A stretch of 64,000 nucleotides of DNA from Flavisolibacter tropicus (GCF_001644645.1 NZ_CP011390.1:2724001-2788000), one strand, 5' to 3'; counted from the stretch's first letter, positions 36,361 through 46,586 are shown. The notes: a model not told the origin generated them from the sequence alone. A program made the numbers and translations.

Positions 36361-37878
36361 TTACCATTCAGGGTTTTGTGTAAGTTTTGGATTATCGCTT
36401 AAGGCTGCTGTTGGAATTGGATAGTAACGGTGTTTGTTTTGATAACCCAAAGGCCCCAACACAGTAGTAGCATCACCCCAACGTACAAGGTCAAAGAAGC
36501 GTTCAAACTCCATAGCGAATTCGGCTCTTCTTTCTTTTTTAATAATGGTACGCAATTCTGCTTGTGTAGGTGTGCCAGTAATGGCTGCCAATCCAGCCCT
36601 GTCACGTATCATATTAACCCATTTGATAGCGTCGCTGGTATTGGATGCGCCACCTACTTCATTGGCGGCTTCGGCTGCCATCAACAGTACATCAGCATAG
36701 CGCAATACGCGTTGATTGATCCAGGTATTCTGCGCTTCATTATTCGGGGTACCCAAGCCAGCAGCCAGGTAGTCCTCATAGCGGTTGTATACTTTTTTAT
36801 TCCAGTAAGTATGTGCCAGAGCGGGTAGGGTTAAACCATAACCACCTGTACTGGTACCACCATCAGGCTTGCCTGATTCTAATATAGTTGCATCCTTGCG
36901 TTGGTCTCCAGGAGCATAAGAATCAACTAATGATTGTGTTGGTGTATTCCAGCCCCAACCTAGATCCCATGTACCAGAACCTCTTATACCTTGCGCCTGC
37001 CCAAAACGGCTCCAATAAGTATCTCCGTCACCAGCAGATTTAGAGGCCTGAATTTCAAAGATGGATTCCTTACTTAATTCACCTGTAGTTTTAAAGATCT
37101 GGTAGTAAGGTTTTACCAGTTCATATTGGTTGGATGCAATGACCTCTTTTGTCAGAGATAAGGCATCACTCCACTTTTTGCGATACAACTTTACTTTAGC
37201 TAACAAGGTCTTAGCAGCACCTGCAGTCAAGCGTCCGCTATAAGAGGCATCCCAGCTAAGTGGCAAATTTTGCACGGCATAGGAAAGATCACTCTCAATG
37301 AAATCATAAATGGCGTCTGCTGTTACTTTAGGCACATGTGCATCTGTTGGTTTTGTAATTACAAAATCAATCTTGGGCACATCACCAAATGTGCGCACCA
37401 TATCAAAATAGGTATACGCACGGAAGAACTTGGCTTCCGATTCATAGATCTTAGTAGTAGCAGTTGGAGTCGTTTCAGCTACCGCTGCTAAAGCTTCATT
37501 GGCCAAACCAATAAATACATAGTGCTTACTCCAATACATACCAGCACCCCAATCGTCTTTGGTATACTGGAAATTATCATAGGTCTGATGCCAGGCAGAG
37601 GCTCCAGGATCAGCTGTAATTTCGGCATCATCAGAGCGGAAGCCTTGCATCGCCAAATAGGCAATACCTTGCAAACCATCACCTACAAAGGGTTCTACTT
37701 TCGAGTTACGAATGGCACCATATAGCCCCAACACCCGTCCTTCCAACTCACCACCCTGCAAGTCATCAATACTAGCCGACAAGGGCTTGCGGTCTAAAAA
37801 CTTTTTACAACCGCCAAGTAGGGTAACAGCCAAAGCTGCCATTACAATGCCTGTTGTTAGTTTACCAATTTGTCTCAT
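36361..37878 (-). CDS. SusD/RagB-family nutrient-binding outer-membrane lipoprotein
   Basis: This lipoprotein of 505 residues (start 37878, lipobox LLGGC) has the SusD alpha-helical TPR core. Motifs include AKFFRAYTYFDMVRTFGDVP, LLAKVKLYRKKW, RYADVLLMAAEAANEVGG, and the C-terminal RRAEFAMEFERFFDLVRWGDA. SusD forms the lid over its SusC partner and binds glycan outside the cell. It follows SusC by 28 bp. An in-frame ATG at 37887 is possible. Confidence 0.93.
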   Translation of the reverse strand: MRQIGKLTTGIVMAALAVTLLGGCKKFLDRKPLSASIDDLQGGELEGRVLGLYGAIRNSKVEPFVGDGLQGIAYLAMQGFRSDDAEITADPGASAWHQTYDNFQYTKDDWGAGMYWSKHYVFIGLANEALAAVAETTPTATTKIYESEAKFFRAYTYFDMVRTFGDVPKIDFVITKPTDAHVPKVTADAIYDFIESDLSYAVQNLPLSWDASYSGRLTAGAAKTLLAKVKLYRKKWSDALSLTKEVIASNQYELVKPYYQIFKTTGELSKESIFEIQASKSAGDGDTYWSRFGQAQGIRGSGTWDLGWGWNTPTQSLVDSYAPGDQRKDATILESGKPDGGTSTGGYGLTLPALAHTYWNKKVYNRYEDYLAAGLGTPNNEAQNTWINQRVLRYADVLLMAAEAANEVGGASNTSDAIKWVNMIRDRAGLAAITGTPTQAELRTIIKKERRAEFAMEFERFFDLVRWGDATTVLGPLGYQNKHRYYPIPTAALSDNPKLTQNPEW

Positions 37879-37906
37879 AGTTCTCAAATATTTTGTAATG
37901 ACTCAA

Positions 37907-40900
37907 TTAGAAATTAGCGTTTAAACCAAATGTGATGATGCGTGGCAACGCACTGGCAGCATTACCATAGTCAATTCCGAAATTCGCAGCATCACCTGTA
38001 AACTCTGGAGAGTAACCACTGTTATTCTTCCAGGTTTTCAAATTCTGCACACCGGCTGTAAGCCTCAGGTTCTTTACAAACTTCAATGCTGGTACACCCA
38101 CCAAATTGTAAGACAGGTTTATATTACGTATACGGAAGAAACTACCATCTTCAACACCATAGGTTGATGGAGCCCGGTTGATCAAATGTGCTTGGTTCAC
38201 AATAGGAACTACGCTGGAGGTACCAGGGCCCGTCCAGGCTTCCATATAGTTCTGTGGATAGTTATATACAGAGTTCTTTTGTTCAGAAGTACCCCATACA
38301 CGATATACCTCGTTACCATAAGATCCGGCAAAGTCCATATTTAATTCAAAAGCCTTATAACGGGCAGATGCTGCTATACCATAGGTAAAGTCAGGTGTCG
38401 GATTACCAATGAACGTTCTATCCTTATCATCAACAATATCATCACCATTCAGGTCGGCATACTTGATATCACCAGGCTTGGCATTACCACCATTGATTTT
38501 ACTTACAGGTGATTTTAAGATATCCGTATACGACTGGTAAATACCAATGGCTTTCAAACCATAGAAGTAGCCAATTGGGAAACCAGTCTCAGCCTGGTTG
38601 GGTGTTTGCTCACTGGATGAAATATTCGTCCGTAGTGGAAACGGCAAGAACAACACTTCGTTATTATAAGTAGTCAGATTACCACCTATAGAATAACTAA
38701 AGTCCCTGTTGATCTGCTGGTTCCAGTTAGCGGTAAATTCAAAACCTTTGTTGGAAATGGTACCACTATTGGTAAGAGTTTGCTTCAAACCAACAGGCGT
38801 TAAAAGAACGATCAAGTCCTCTGTCTTTTTAGTATAATAGGCCGCTTCAAAATGCAGACGGCTTTTCAGCAGGTCTGTCTCAAACCCTACCTCACTGCTT
38901 TTTACGGTCTCCCAATGTAGGTTGGGATCATACAGGTAGTCAGATGTAAACACCGGCACATTGGTATTTCCAAATACTGCAGAAGCACTGTTGGAAATGG
39001 ATGGATATGCTGGATATGCTTTTCCTTGTGCCGTAAAGTTTCCAAGCAAACCGGTAGACGCTTTCAACTTAAAGTAGTTGAAGATGTTCTGGTTAGCCAT
39101 GAAGTCTTCCTTCGTCAGCTCCCACGCAGCACCCACTGCCCAGAAATTCTGAAACTTCTTGTCATAATCCTGGTTGATCTGGCTAGAGCCATCCCGGCGG
39201 AAACTGGCATTCAGATAATAGCGGTTTCTAAAATTATACAATACGCGGGCCAAGCCAGAAACAGTGGTGTACTCATTCTGAGTGGTTGGTATAATGCTCT
39301 TTTTATCACCAAAGCCTGTGTTTAGGTACCAGAAGCGCTCTTCATCAGGAATAATGCTTACGCCGGTGGTTGATTGCCCCACAGTACCGCTCACCTGCTC
39401 ATATTTCTTATAATACGTTGTAAAACCAGCTGTACCTGTAAGGTTATGTTCACCAAACTTTTTCTTATACGTAAGAATATGATCCTGCTGGAAAGAACGG
39501 TTATTGGTCAGATCCTGCCGAACCGCAGTAAGAGCGTTCTTATGGAAGATCTGTGAACCTACAGGGTTAGTGGGGATATATAGATCATAGAGTGGCGTAT
39601 ACTCACGATTGTTTTCATTGCTGATATCAGCATAAACCGTACTACGCAGGTTCAGGTCTTTCAGAATGTTTACATCTAAGAATACACTTCCTACATAGCG
39701 ATATCGATCATCGATCTTTTTGTCATACATGTTCTCCAGTGTGGCCAACGGGTTGGTTTCAGAGTTCTGGATAACGGGGGTTTGAGCGTATAAATTATAC
39801 CAGCCGGAGTCTACACCATAAGGGTTCTTGGTAAAGAAAGGAGTTGTTTCAGATGGAATGATAGGCAATGCACGACGAGCGTTTTCAAGTGCACCGCTGT
39901 TATAAGGCAGCCTTTCTTTAGAAGCCACCAGGTTGAACCCTATTTTCCAGTTGTTGTTGATCCGGTATTCATCATTCAGGTTTATGGTAAAACGGTCATA
40001 ACGAACATGTTTCACCAAACCTTCATCATACGTATAACCAAGCCCTACGTGAAAGCGGTTCTTGTCGCTGCTTCCATCCAGACTTAAGTTGGTTGTCGTA
40101 AACTTGGCATTACGCGTTACAGCATCAATCCAGTCAGTATTACCAGTATAGGCCGACAAACCAGGCCCGCCAACGTTGTTGACAAACTTGTACAAGTTCT
40201 GGTCATTCGGATCATCAGCTAAGCGGTTATTGGCTTCAGCAGTCAATAACTGCCTGAACTCGTCGCCATTCGCCAGCTTTATTTTATCTACCAGGCTCTT
40301 GGTGCCATAGGTAGTATTGAAGTTGATATTGAATTGACCAGCTTTCGCTCTTTTGGTAGTAACCAATATAGCTCCAGCAGCACCTTTAATACCAAATACC
40401 GCCAAGGAAGAAGGATCTTTCAACACCTCAATGCTTTCAATTTCATTGGGGTTTACAAAGTCCATATTGTCGCTGAAAATACCGTCAATTACATATACCG
40501 GCCGTACAGTACCCACACTTATGGTACCACGGATACGCACATCCGGTGTTGAACCCGGCTCTGCATTATTTACAATCTGCAAACCGGCTACTTTTGATTG
40601 CAAAGAAGCCAGAGGGTTAGTGTTCGGCTGTATAGCAATGTCTTCACCTTTCACCTTGGCTACCGATCCCGTCAGGTCTCTTCGGTTAGCTGTACCATAA
40701 CCAATCACTACCACTTCACCCAGGTTGCTGGAAGTTGAGGCACTCATAGAAATGTTTACAGTACCACGGTTGTTTACCATTTCTTCTACAGTACCAAAGC
40801 CCACATAACTGAACACCAGCACACTTCTATCGCTGGGCACTGTTATCGTATAGTTACCTTGTTCATTAGTAACTGTACCGTTAGTAGTACCCCTTACCGT

Positions 40901-41077
40901 TACCGATACATTAGACAAGCCCTGCCCGGCACCATCCGTTACTCGTCCCATTACATTTCGTTGTTGTGCCACTACTTGTATACATAGCAGCAGCAGAAAA
41001 GCGCCGACCAATTTCAGTCTTCTTAAAGCCTGCAGGCCCATCGAAGTCTTAACAGAAACAGATTCCCTTTTTTTCAT
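37907..41077 (-). CDS. SusC/RagA-family TonB-dependent outer-membrane transporter
   Basis: This 1056-residue transporter has a signal peptide (hydrophobic stretch LVGAFLLLLCIQVVAQ), a CarboxypepD_reg-like domain (about 42-115), and a SusC plug (about 115-240) with VRIRGTISVG and PVYVIDGIF. A 22-strand barrel ends in a C-terminal Phe (FGLNANF). It imports oligosaccharides with energy from TonB. No anti-sigma or hybrid sensor gene is adjacent, so the regulator is elsewhere. It heads the locus. Confidence 0.95.
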   Translation of the reverse strand: MKKRESVSVKTSMGLQALRRLKLVGAFLLLLCIQVVAQQRNVMGRVTDGAGQGLSNVSVTVRGTTNGTVTNEQGNYTITVPSDRSVLVFSYVGFGTVEEMVNNRGTVNISMSASTSSNLGEVVVIGYGTANRRDLTGSVAKVKGEDIAIQPNTNPLASLQSKVAGLQIVNNAEPGSTPDVRIRGTISVGTVRPVYVIDGIFSDNMDFVNPNEIESIEVLKDPSSLAVFGIKGAAGAILVTTKRAKAGQFNINFNTTYGTKSLVDKIKLANGDEFRQLLTAEANNRLADDPNDQNLYKFVNNVGGPGLSAYTGNTDWIDAVTRNAKFTTTNLSLDGSSDKNRFHVGLGYTYDEGLVKHVRYDRFTINLNDEYRINNNWKIGFNLVASKERLPYNSGALENARRALPIIPSETTPFFTKNPYGVDSGWYNLYAQTPVIQNSETNPLATLENMYDKKIDDRYRYVGSVFLDVNILKDLNLRSTVYADISNENNREYTPLYDLYIPTNPVGSQIFHKNALTAVRQDLTNNRSFQQDHILTYKKKFGEHNLTGTAGFTTYYKKYEQVSGTVGQSTTGVSIIPDEERFWYLNTGFGDKKSIIPTTQNEYTTVSGLARVLYNFRNRYYLNASFRRDGSSQINQDYDKKFQNFWAVGAAWELTKEDFMANQNIFNYFKLKASTGLLGNFTAQGKAYPAYPSISNSASAVFGNTNVPVFTSDYLYDPNLHWETVKSSEVGFETDLLKSRLHFEAAYYTKKTEDLIVLLTPVGLKQTLTNSGTISNKGFEFTANWNQQINRDFSYSIGGNLTTYNNEVLFLPFPLRTNISSSEQTPNQAETGFPIGYFYGLKAIGIYQSYTDILKSPVSKINGGNAKPGDIKYADLNGDDIVDDKDRTFIGNPTPDFTYGIAASARYKAFELNMDFAGSYGNEVYRVWGTSEQKNSVYNYPQNYMEAWTGPGTSSVVPIVNQAHLINRAPSTYGVEDGSFFRIRNINLSYNLVGVPALKFVKNLRLTAGVQNLKTWKNNSGYSPEFTGDAANFGIDYGNAASALPRIITFGLNANF

Positions 41078-41807
41078 TCCCGTGAGTATTTAGATTAAAC
41101 CAAAGATTCTCTGTGGCTAACAGAATAGCTTAGTCGTTTTACAGGGAGGGGACGGAAGAAATAGCTCATATCTTCGGCATGAATGGTTTTCATGCCACGA
41201 GCTTAGAAACGCAATAAAGGATGTGCTGATGTTAAAAAAGACAAGCCCTCTAAAATCTCAGTGTACGCGCAAGACTAGCAATACAAGCAAGCAATCTTAA
41301 CAGCAACAAGGATCGTTTTTTAACGGTATTGGTACAACGAAATTATATTAATTATTAATTAATGTAAATACTGACAGAATACTATTTGTAATATTTTTTC
41401 TACACACCAGGTATTAAACCTAACAGAGTGGAATTTTTCCTAATAAGATAGGATTGTTCGGGCGAAAACTAACCGTACCAACCAAACGTTTTCAACAAAA
41501 GCCAAGGATACACCGGCATTTTCATACCCCATAAAACATTAATATAGCATATAAATAGGTAATTACATAGTAATCCATATTTATATCACCTCTAACGGTG
41601 GGCTTTATAGGCCATCCAAATCCCCCTAACCTTCCTCCTCTCTTGCAACTAACCTGCGGGTCTCTTGTACCTCTCCTGTACCTAGTCTGTACCTAATCTG
41701 TGGGTCTTCTGTAGGTAAGTCCGTACCATCTGCACAGATAAAGCCCTCTACCTGCCTTCCACATTCACTACTCCTCCTACCTTCCTCCTATCCTCGTCCT
41801 CTCTTCA
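41078..41807. other. Non-coding stretch upstream of susC
   Basis: No gene is supported here. The first ~250 bp upstream of susC probably hold its promoter and leader: AATCTTTG on the minus strand (41101-41108) is one mismatch from TAnnTTTG. A very AT-rich segment lies at about 41335-41400. Positions 41640-41790 carry TACCT/GTACC-rich words that resemble, on the opposite strand, the words near 7260-7410. Confidence 0.5.
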
Positions 41808-42010
41808 TTGAACATTGAGTATTGAAAGTTGAGCATTGAACATTTCCTTCCTTCAATATTCATCCTTCCTTGTTCCTTGTTCAATATTCCCTTCCTCCTT
41901 TTCTCCTTTCCTCTGTGCGAAACCCTCCCACTGCGCTCCCAGCGCTTCCGCGTGACACCAAAAGCGCAAAAACACCAACCAGAAATCTTCAAATCAGCCG
42001 TCAGAAATCC
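41808..42010 (-). repeat. Intergenic repeat, copy B (~203 bp)
   Basis: The reverse complement of this stretch matches 6885-7090 block by block in the same order, including GCTGATTTGAAGATTTCTG and AATATTGAACAAGGAACAAG. Its core (TTTCCTCTGTGCGAAACC) lies at about 41907-41924. It carries no convincing ORF. The copies lie 35 kb apart in opposite orientation. Confidence 0.75.
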
Positions 42011-42055
42011 CACTATATATCTTTTTCTAATATAACTTTAAGGAAGCTTACAACC

Positions 42056-42075
42056 ATTGTAGATATTTCTACAAT
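42056..42075. promoter_or_regulatory. Palindromic candidate operator ATTGTAGA-N4-TCTACAAT
   Basis: A perfect 8-4-8 inverted repeat ends 37 bp before the start of the PAP2-like gene that heads the GH30 cluster. Geometry is like that of the palindrome upstream of the Crp/Fnr gene, but the half-sites differ. It probably binds a dimeric regulator. Confidence 0.5.
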
Positions 42076-42112
42076 CTTCACCTATTGGCTACCTTATCAA
42101 ACTTCCTTAACC

Positions 42113-43468
42113 ATGAAACATGTCCTTTTGTGCTGCGGCATACTGTTAGGAATCTACGCCTGTACCAACAAAAAAACGTCATCGTTTAATGACCCTTTAG
42201 TGTACTGCAAAACCGTTAAGAAACTGAATGACGTAGTCTTATACAACAACTTCCCTCCCATGATCGCCTCCCGTAACTATGTATATGCCAATATTGCGGC
42301 ATATGAATGCGTAGCCGCCGGTGATAGTAGCTATCAATCATTAGCGGGACAGATCAAACACCTTCCCCCCTTACCAAAGCCGGAAGCCGGTAAAGAGATC
42401 AACTTCCAGCTGGCGGCCTTGTTATCCTTTATTAAGGTAGGCAACGCCGTTACCTTCCCGGAAGGCGTACTGATGGACTATTACCAGGAAATGTTCAACC
42501 AGGCTAAAACGGCTGGCCTGTCCGGTGAGGTTTTAGCTAATACCACTACCTTTTCGGACTCGATCGTTAGCGCTATCATGCGCTGGAGTAAGAAAGATCA
42601 CTACGCTGAAACCCGTTCAGCTGAACGGTTTACTATTACATCAGAAGAAGGCCGCTGGGTACCTACCCCTCCCGCCTACTCGCAAGGACTTGAGCCCCAC
42701 TGGTGCGAGGTACGCCCCATGGTTCTGGATTCCTGTAACCAATTTACAGTTGCCGGCCCGCCACATTTCAACATCAAAGACACAACCTCTCCCTACTATA
42801 AACAGGTAATGGAAGTAAAGACCACTGGCGAGAACCTGACCGCCGAACAAAAACACATTGCCGACTTTTTTGACGACAACCCTTTCAAACTGGAAGTAAA
42901 AGGTCATGTTATGTATTCGGTGAAAAAGTTTTCTCCTGCAGGCCATTGGATGAACATTGTGGGCATTGCAGCCGAAAAAGCCAAGGCCGACTTCAACGCC
43001 ACTGTTGCCGCCTATACGGAATCATCTATAGCACTGTTTGACGGATTCATTGCCTGCTGGAAAACCAAGTATATGACTGCTGGCATCCGCCCCGAAACAG
43101 TGATCAACAAATACCTGGACCCCAATTGGGCGCCCTATATACAAACACCGCCCTTCCCAACTTATGTAAGCGGTCACTCTGTAATTTCAGCCGCCTCTGC
43201 CGAAGTGATGACCCATTTCTTTGGCGACAACTTTAGCTACACCGACACTTCTCTGAATGAATTTGGCATCAGGCAACGCAGCTTTAAATCATTCAGAGAG
43301 GCAGCCATGGAAGCCTCCTGGTCTCGGCTCTATGGCGGCATTCATTACCGCGCCGACCTGGAAGATGGGAACACCATGGGCAAACAGATTGGTGATTATA
43401 TTACTAAACGAATAGTGTTAAAAAAGACCGGAGAGCAACTGGCCTCCAACGCTTTGCCGAACCACTAA
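42113..43468 (+). CDS. PAP2/vanadium-haloperoxidase-like phosphatase lipoprotein
   Basis: This 451-residue lipoprotein (lipobox IYAC, Cys17) has the acid-phosphatase/vanadium-haloperoxidase helical fold. The three-part active site is visible near the C-terminus: KTKYMTAGIRPE, then YVSGHSVISAA with the His, then ASWSRLYGGIHYRADLEDG. The start at 42113 is preferred because the in-frame extension upstream lies within the intergenic repeat and gives no signal peptide. Enzymes of this type remove phosphate from lipids or sugars; the substrate is unknown. Two GH30 genes follow. Confidence 0.85.
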   Translation: MKHVLLCCGILLGIYACTNKKTSSFNDPLVYCKTVKKLNDVVLYNNFPPMIASRNYVYANIAAYECVAAGDSSYQSLAGQIKHLPPLPKPEAGKEINFQLAALLSFIKVGNAVTFPEGVLMDYYQEMFNQAKTAGLSGEVLANTTTFSDSIVSAIMRWSKKDHYAETRSAERFTITSEEGRWVPTPPAYSQGLEPHWCEVRPMVLDSCNQFTVAGPPHFNIKDTTSPYYKQVMEVKTTGENLTAEQKHIADFFDDNPFKLEVKGHVMYSVKKFSPAGHWMNIVGIAAEKAKADFNATVAAYTESSIALFDGFIACWKTKYMTAGIRPETVINKYLDPNWAPYIQTPPFPTYVSGHSVISAASAEVMTHFFGDNFSYTDTSLNEFGIRQRSFKSFREAAMEASWSRLYGGIHYRADLEDGNTMGKQIGDYITKRIVLKKTGEQLASNALPNH

Positions 43469-43559
43469 CCACCAAAAAAGCCGCCATATACGATTTGTGA
43501 AAGAGAAGCCGTTTTAGAAAACTACGTACACACAATAATATATAAACTCAACATCTCAC

Positions 43560-45002
43560 ATGAAAAGGCTATTTCGTGCATGTATATGTATTGGTTTCCT
43601 ATCAACAGGTTTTATTGCCTGCAGCGCAGACAAACCACAGCCTGACACGCCTACAGAACCAGGAAACCCAGTTGCAAAAGCAGACAGCATTAGTTCCTGG
43701 ATCACTACAGGCGATCGAAGCTTTTTGTTACGCGAACAAGCAAAGATTGCGCTGACCGCTACCAACAACCAAGTAGCTCCTATTGTTGTAGACACAACGA
43801 AGACCTATCAAACGATCGATGGTTTTGGCTACACCCTTACCGGTGGTAGCGCTCAACTGATAAATAGTTTAAATGGTAGCGACAAAGAGGCCTTGCTAAA
43901 AGAGTTATTTGGGAACAACACCAATTCCATCGGGGTTAACTACTTACGCATTAGTATGGGCGCCTCTGATCTTGACGGCACTGTCTTTAGCTATAACGAC
44001 TTACCCGCCGGCCAAACCGACGAACCCCTGGCTAAGTTTTCACTGGCACCCGATAAAACACACCTGATACCCGTATTAAAACAGATCCTAAGTATCAACC
44101 CCTCCATCAAGATCATGGCTACGCCTTGGTCCCCACCAATATGGATGAAGGATAATAACAACTCCATTGGCGGCAGTCTGAAATCCGCGTATTACAGCAC
44201 GTATGCAAATTACTTTGTAAAATACATCCAGCAGATGAAGGCAGAAGGCATTACTATCGATGCTATCACGCCGCAAAATGAGCCACTACATCCCGGCAAC
44301 AATCCAAGTATGCTTATGCCAGCCGTGCAGCAGGCCGACTTCATTAAAAACCATCTGGGCCCCGCTTTCCAACAGGCTGGCATACAAACCAAGATCGTGG
44401 TCTATGATCATAATGCGGATCGACCCGACTATCCACTTGCCATTTTAAATGATGCTGCTGCAAAGCAATTTGTAAACGGATCGGCCTTCCATTTATATGG
44501 TGGTGATGTTTCGGCCTTAGGACAGGTACAGCAAGCCCACCCCGACAAGGCAATTTACTTTACTGAACAGTGGACTGGCGCCAACGGCTCATTTGACGGC
44601 GACCTGAAATGGCATACCAAAAACATCATCATCGGCACCATGCGCAATTGGAGCCGTGTAGCCTTGGAGTGGAACCTGGCCAATGATCCCACTTATGGAC
44701 CGCATACGCCTGGCGGCTGCACCGAGTGTAAAGGAGCCCTAACCATTGGCAACGGTATCACTCGCAACGTCAGCTACTATATCATTGCCCAAGCTTCCAA
44801 GTTTGTTCCAGCAGGCTCTGTTCGTATTGAAAGCAGCAATGTAGGCAGTCTCTACTCTGTAGCATTCAAAACACCTGAAGGGAAAAAGGCACTCATTGTT
44901 TTAAACGAAGGATCTGCTAGCGCCTCCTTCAATATCCAGTTTGCTAACAAGTGGGCTTACACCTCTTTACCTGCGGGCGCTGTAGGCACCTATGTATGGT
45001 AG
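43560..45002 (+). CDS. GH30-family glycoside hydrolase lipoprotein (first of two)
   Basis: This 480-residue lipoprotein (Cys21 in FIAC) has a (beta/alpha)8 barrel followed by a beta-sandwich that ends with LPAGAVGTYVW. The acid/base is Glu241 in TPQNEPLHPG, and the nucleophile is Glu336 in YFTEQWTG. Other GH30 signs are TIDGFGYTLTGGSA and ATPWSPPIWMKDN. GH30 includes beta-1,6-glucanases (subfamily 3) and glucosylceramidase-like enzymes; the subfamily is not decided here. It is 91 bp after PAP2 and 38 bp before the second GH30. Confidence 0.9.
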   Translation: MKRLFRACICIGFLSTGFIACSADKPQPDTPTEPGNPVAKADSISSWITTGDRSFLLREQAKIALTATNNQVAPIVVDTTKTYQTIDGFGYTLTGGSAQLINSLNGSDKEALLKELFGNNTNSIGVNYLRISMGASDLDGTVFSYNDLPAGQTDEPLAKFSLAPDKTHLIPVLKQILSINPSIKIMATPWSPPIWMKDNNNSIGGSLKSAYYSTYANYFVKYIQQMKAEGITIDAITPQNEPLHPGNNPSMLMPAVQQADFIKNHLGPAFQQAGIQTKIVVYDHNADRPDYPLAILNDAAAKQFVNGSAFHLYGGDVSALGQVQQAHPDKAIYFTEQWTGANGSFDGDLKWHTKNIIIGTMRNWSRVALEWNLANDPTYGPHTPGGCTECKGALTIGNGITRNVSYYIIAQASKFVPAGSVRIESSNVGSLYSVAFKTPEGKKALIVLNEGSASASFNIQFANKWAYTSLPAGAVGTYVW

Positions 45003-45040
45003 CTCTTAAACACGTACAACATAAACAACCATTGAAACAC

Positions 45041-46504
45041 ATGAAAAAAACCATCTTTTTAAGTGCACTCTTTATCTCCGGCTTTGCATTCATAAGCCGC
45101 GATAAGGATAATGATCCCGGAGAGAAGAATAAACAACTGGCAGCCAAACCAATCATTATTTACACCACCGCCCTAGGCACCAATTTTCGATTGTCCACTA
45201 CCGATACTCTTACCTTTAAAGACTTTGGGCAGCCACTGGAAACGCAACCCTGCATCTTTGTCGATCCAACCAAGTCTTTCCAAACATTCATGGGCATAGG
45301 AGGCGCATTAACTGATGCCTCAGCTGAAACCTTTGCAAAGCTTCCGAAAGAAAAGCAACAGGAATTTTTGCAAGCCTACTACCACCCTACAAAGGGTATC
45401 GGCTATACACTGGCCCGCACCAACATTCATAGTTGCGACTTCTCCAGCGGTAGTTATACCTATGTGGCCGACGGTGATAAAAGCCTTAGCTCTTTTAGTG
45501 TTGATCACGACAAGCAGTATCGCATTCCTTTTATCAAGCAAGCGATCGCAGCAGCCGGTGGCAAGCTGACATTGTTTGCCAGCCCCTGGAGCCCGCCAGC
45601 TTGGATGAAAGACAATAACACCATGCTGCAAGGTGGCAAACTAAAGAAAGAGTATTATCAAACCTGGGCGAACTATTATACCAGGTTTATTAAAGCCTAC
45701 GAGAAAGAAGGTATTCCTGTATGGGGACTTACCATTCAAAACGAACCCATGGCCAAACAAACCTGGGAGTCTTGCATCTTCACGGCAGAAGAGGAAAGAG
45801 ACTTTTTGAAAAAATACCTGGGACCCACCTTAAAGAAAGATGGCCTAGGCAATAAAAAGATCATTGTATGGGACCACAACCGCGACCTGATCTATCAGCG
45901 AAGCAGCACCCTTTTAGATGATCCGGAAGCCGCTAAATACGCTTGGGGCATAGGATATCACTGGTATGAAGACTGGAGTGGCGCTGACCAGGTTTTTGAA
46001 AACCTGAAAAGAGTAGCCGAACGTTATCCAGATAAAAACCTACTCTTCACCGAAGGCTGTAATGGTCCGTTCAATATGGACAGTGTTAACAATTGGGATT
46101 TAGGAGAGCGTTATGGCAAGTCTATGATCAACGACTTCAACAATGGTACGGTAGGCTGGACAGATTGGAATGTCTTGCTGGATGAACAAGGTGGCCCTAA
46201 CCACGTAAAAAACTTTTGCTTTGCACCCATTCATGCTAATACCAAAAGTGGCGAATTGATTTATACAAATGCCTACTATTATATTGGCCATTTCTCTAAG
46301 TTCATTCGCCCAGGCGCTAAGCGCATCATCAGCTCGGCTAGTAGAAGCCCATTACTGACAACAGCGTTCAAAAACAGCGATGGCAAAACAGTAGTAGTGG
46401 TAATGAACACGGCCAGTAAAGAAATGCCATTTCATTTGTGGGTGGCTGGTAAGGCGGCACAAACCAAGGCCCTACCACATTCCATTATGACGTTTGTATT
46501 TTAA
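45041..46504 (+). CDS. GH30-family glycoside hydrolase (second of two)
   Basis: This 487-residue exported protein has a signal peptide-like N-terminus (MKKTIFLSALFISGFAFIS). Its barrel carries Glu235 in TIQNEPMAKQTWESC as acid/base and Glu338 in LFTEGCNGPF as nucleophile. GIGGALTDASAET and ASPWSPPAWMKDN are typical GH30 blocks. The protein differs enough from its neighbour to suggest a different bond or subsite preference. The start at 45041 is chosen for the signal peptide; the upstream frame overlaps the previous gene. Confidence 0.9.
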   Translation: MKKTIFLSALFISGFAFISRDKDNDPGEKNKQLAAKPIIIYTTALGTNFRLSTTDTLTFKDFGQPLETQPCIFVDPTKSFQTFMGIGGALTDASAETFAKLPKEKQQEFLQAYYHPTKGIGYTLARTNIHSCDFSSGSYTYVADGDKSLSSFSVDHDKQYRIPFIKQAIAAAGGKLTLFASPWSPPAWMKDNNTMLQGGKLKKEYYQTWANYYTRFIKAYEKEGIPVWGLTIQNEPMAKQTWESCIFTAEEERDFLKKYLGPTLKKDGLGNKKIIVWDHNRDLIYQRSSTLLDDPEAAKYAWGIGYHWYEDWSGADQVFENLKRVAERYPDKNLLFTEGCNGPFNMDSVNNWDLGERYGKSMINDFNNGTVGWTDWNVLLDEQGGPNHVKNFCFAPIHANTKSGELIYTNAYYYIGHFSKFIRPGAKRIISSASRSPLLTTAFKNSDGKTVVVVMNTASKEMPFHLWVAGKAAQTKALPHSIMTFVF

Positions 46505-46523
46505 TTTTTAGATACTTCTTTAT

Positions 46524-46557
46524 AAAAAAGCGTCCCGTTGTAGCGGGACGCTTTTTT
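46524..46557. terminator. Bidirectional terminator between GH30 and MFS genes
   Basis: Perfect 14-bp arms (AAAAAAGCGTCCCG / CGGGACGCTTTTTT) surround a 6-nt loop, with T-runs on both strands. It lies between convergent genes and serves both. Confidence 0.93.
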
Positions 46558-46586
46558 ATAAAGACAATTGTGCTAACGCGTTCGTA

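Noticed and set aside
41870..42112. N-terminal extension of the PAP2-like protein
   Set aside because: It lies in the intergenic repeat and would destroy the signal peptide and lipobox that begin at 42113.
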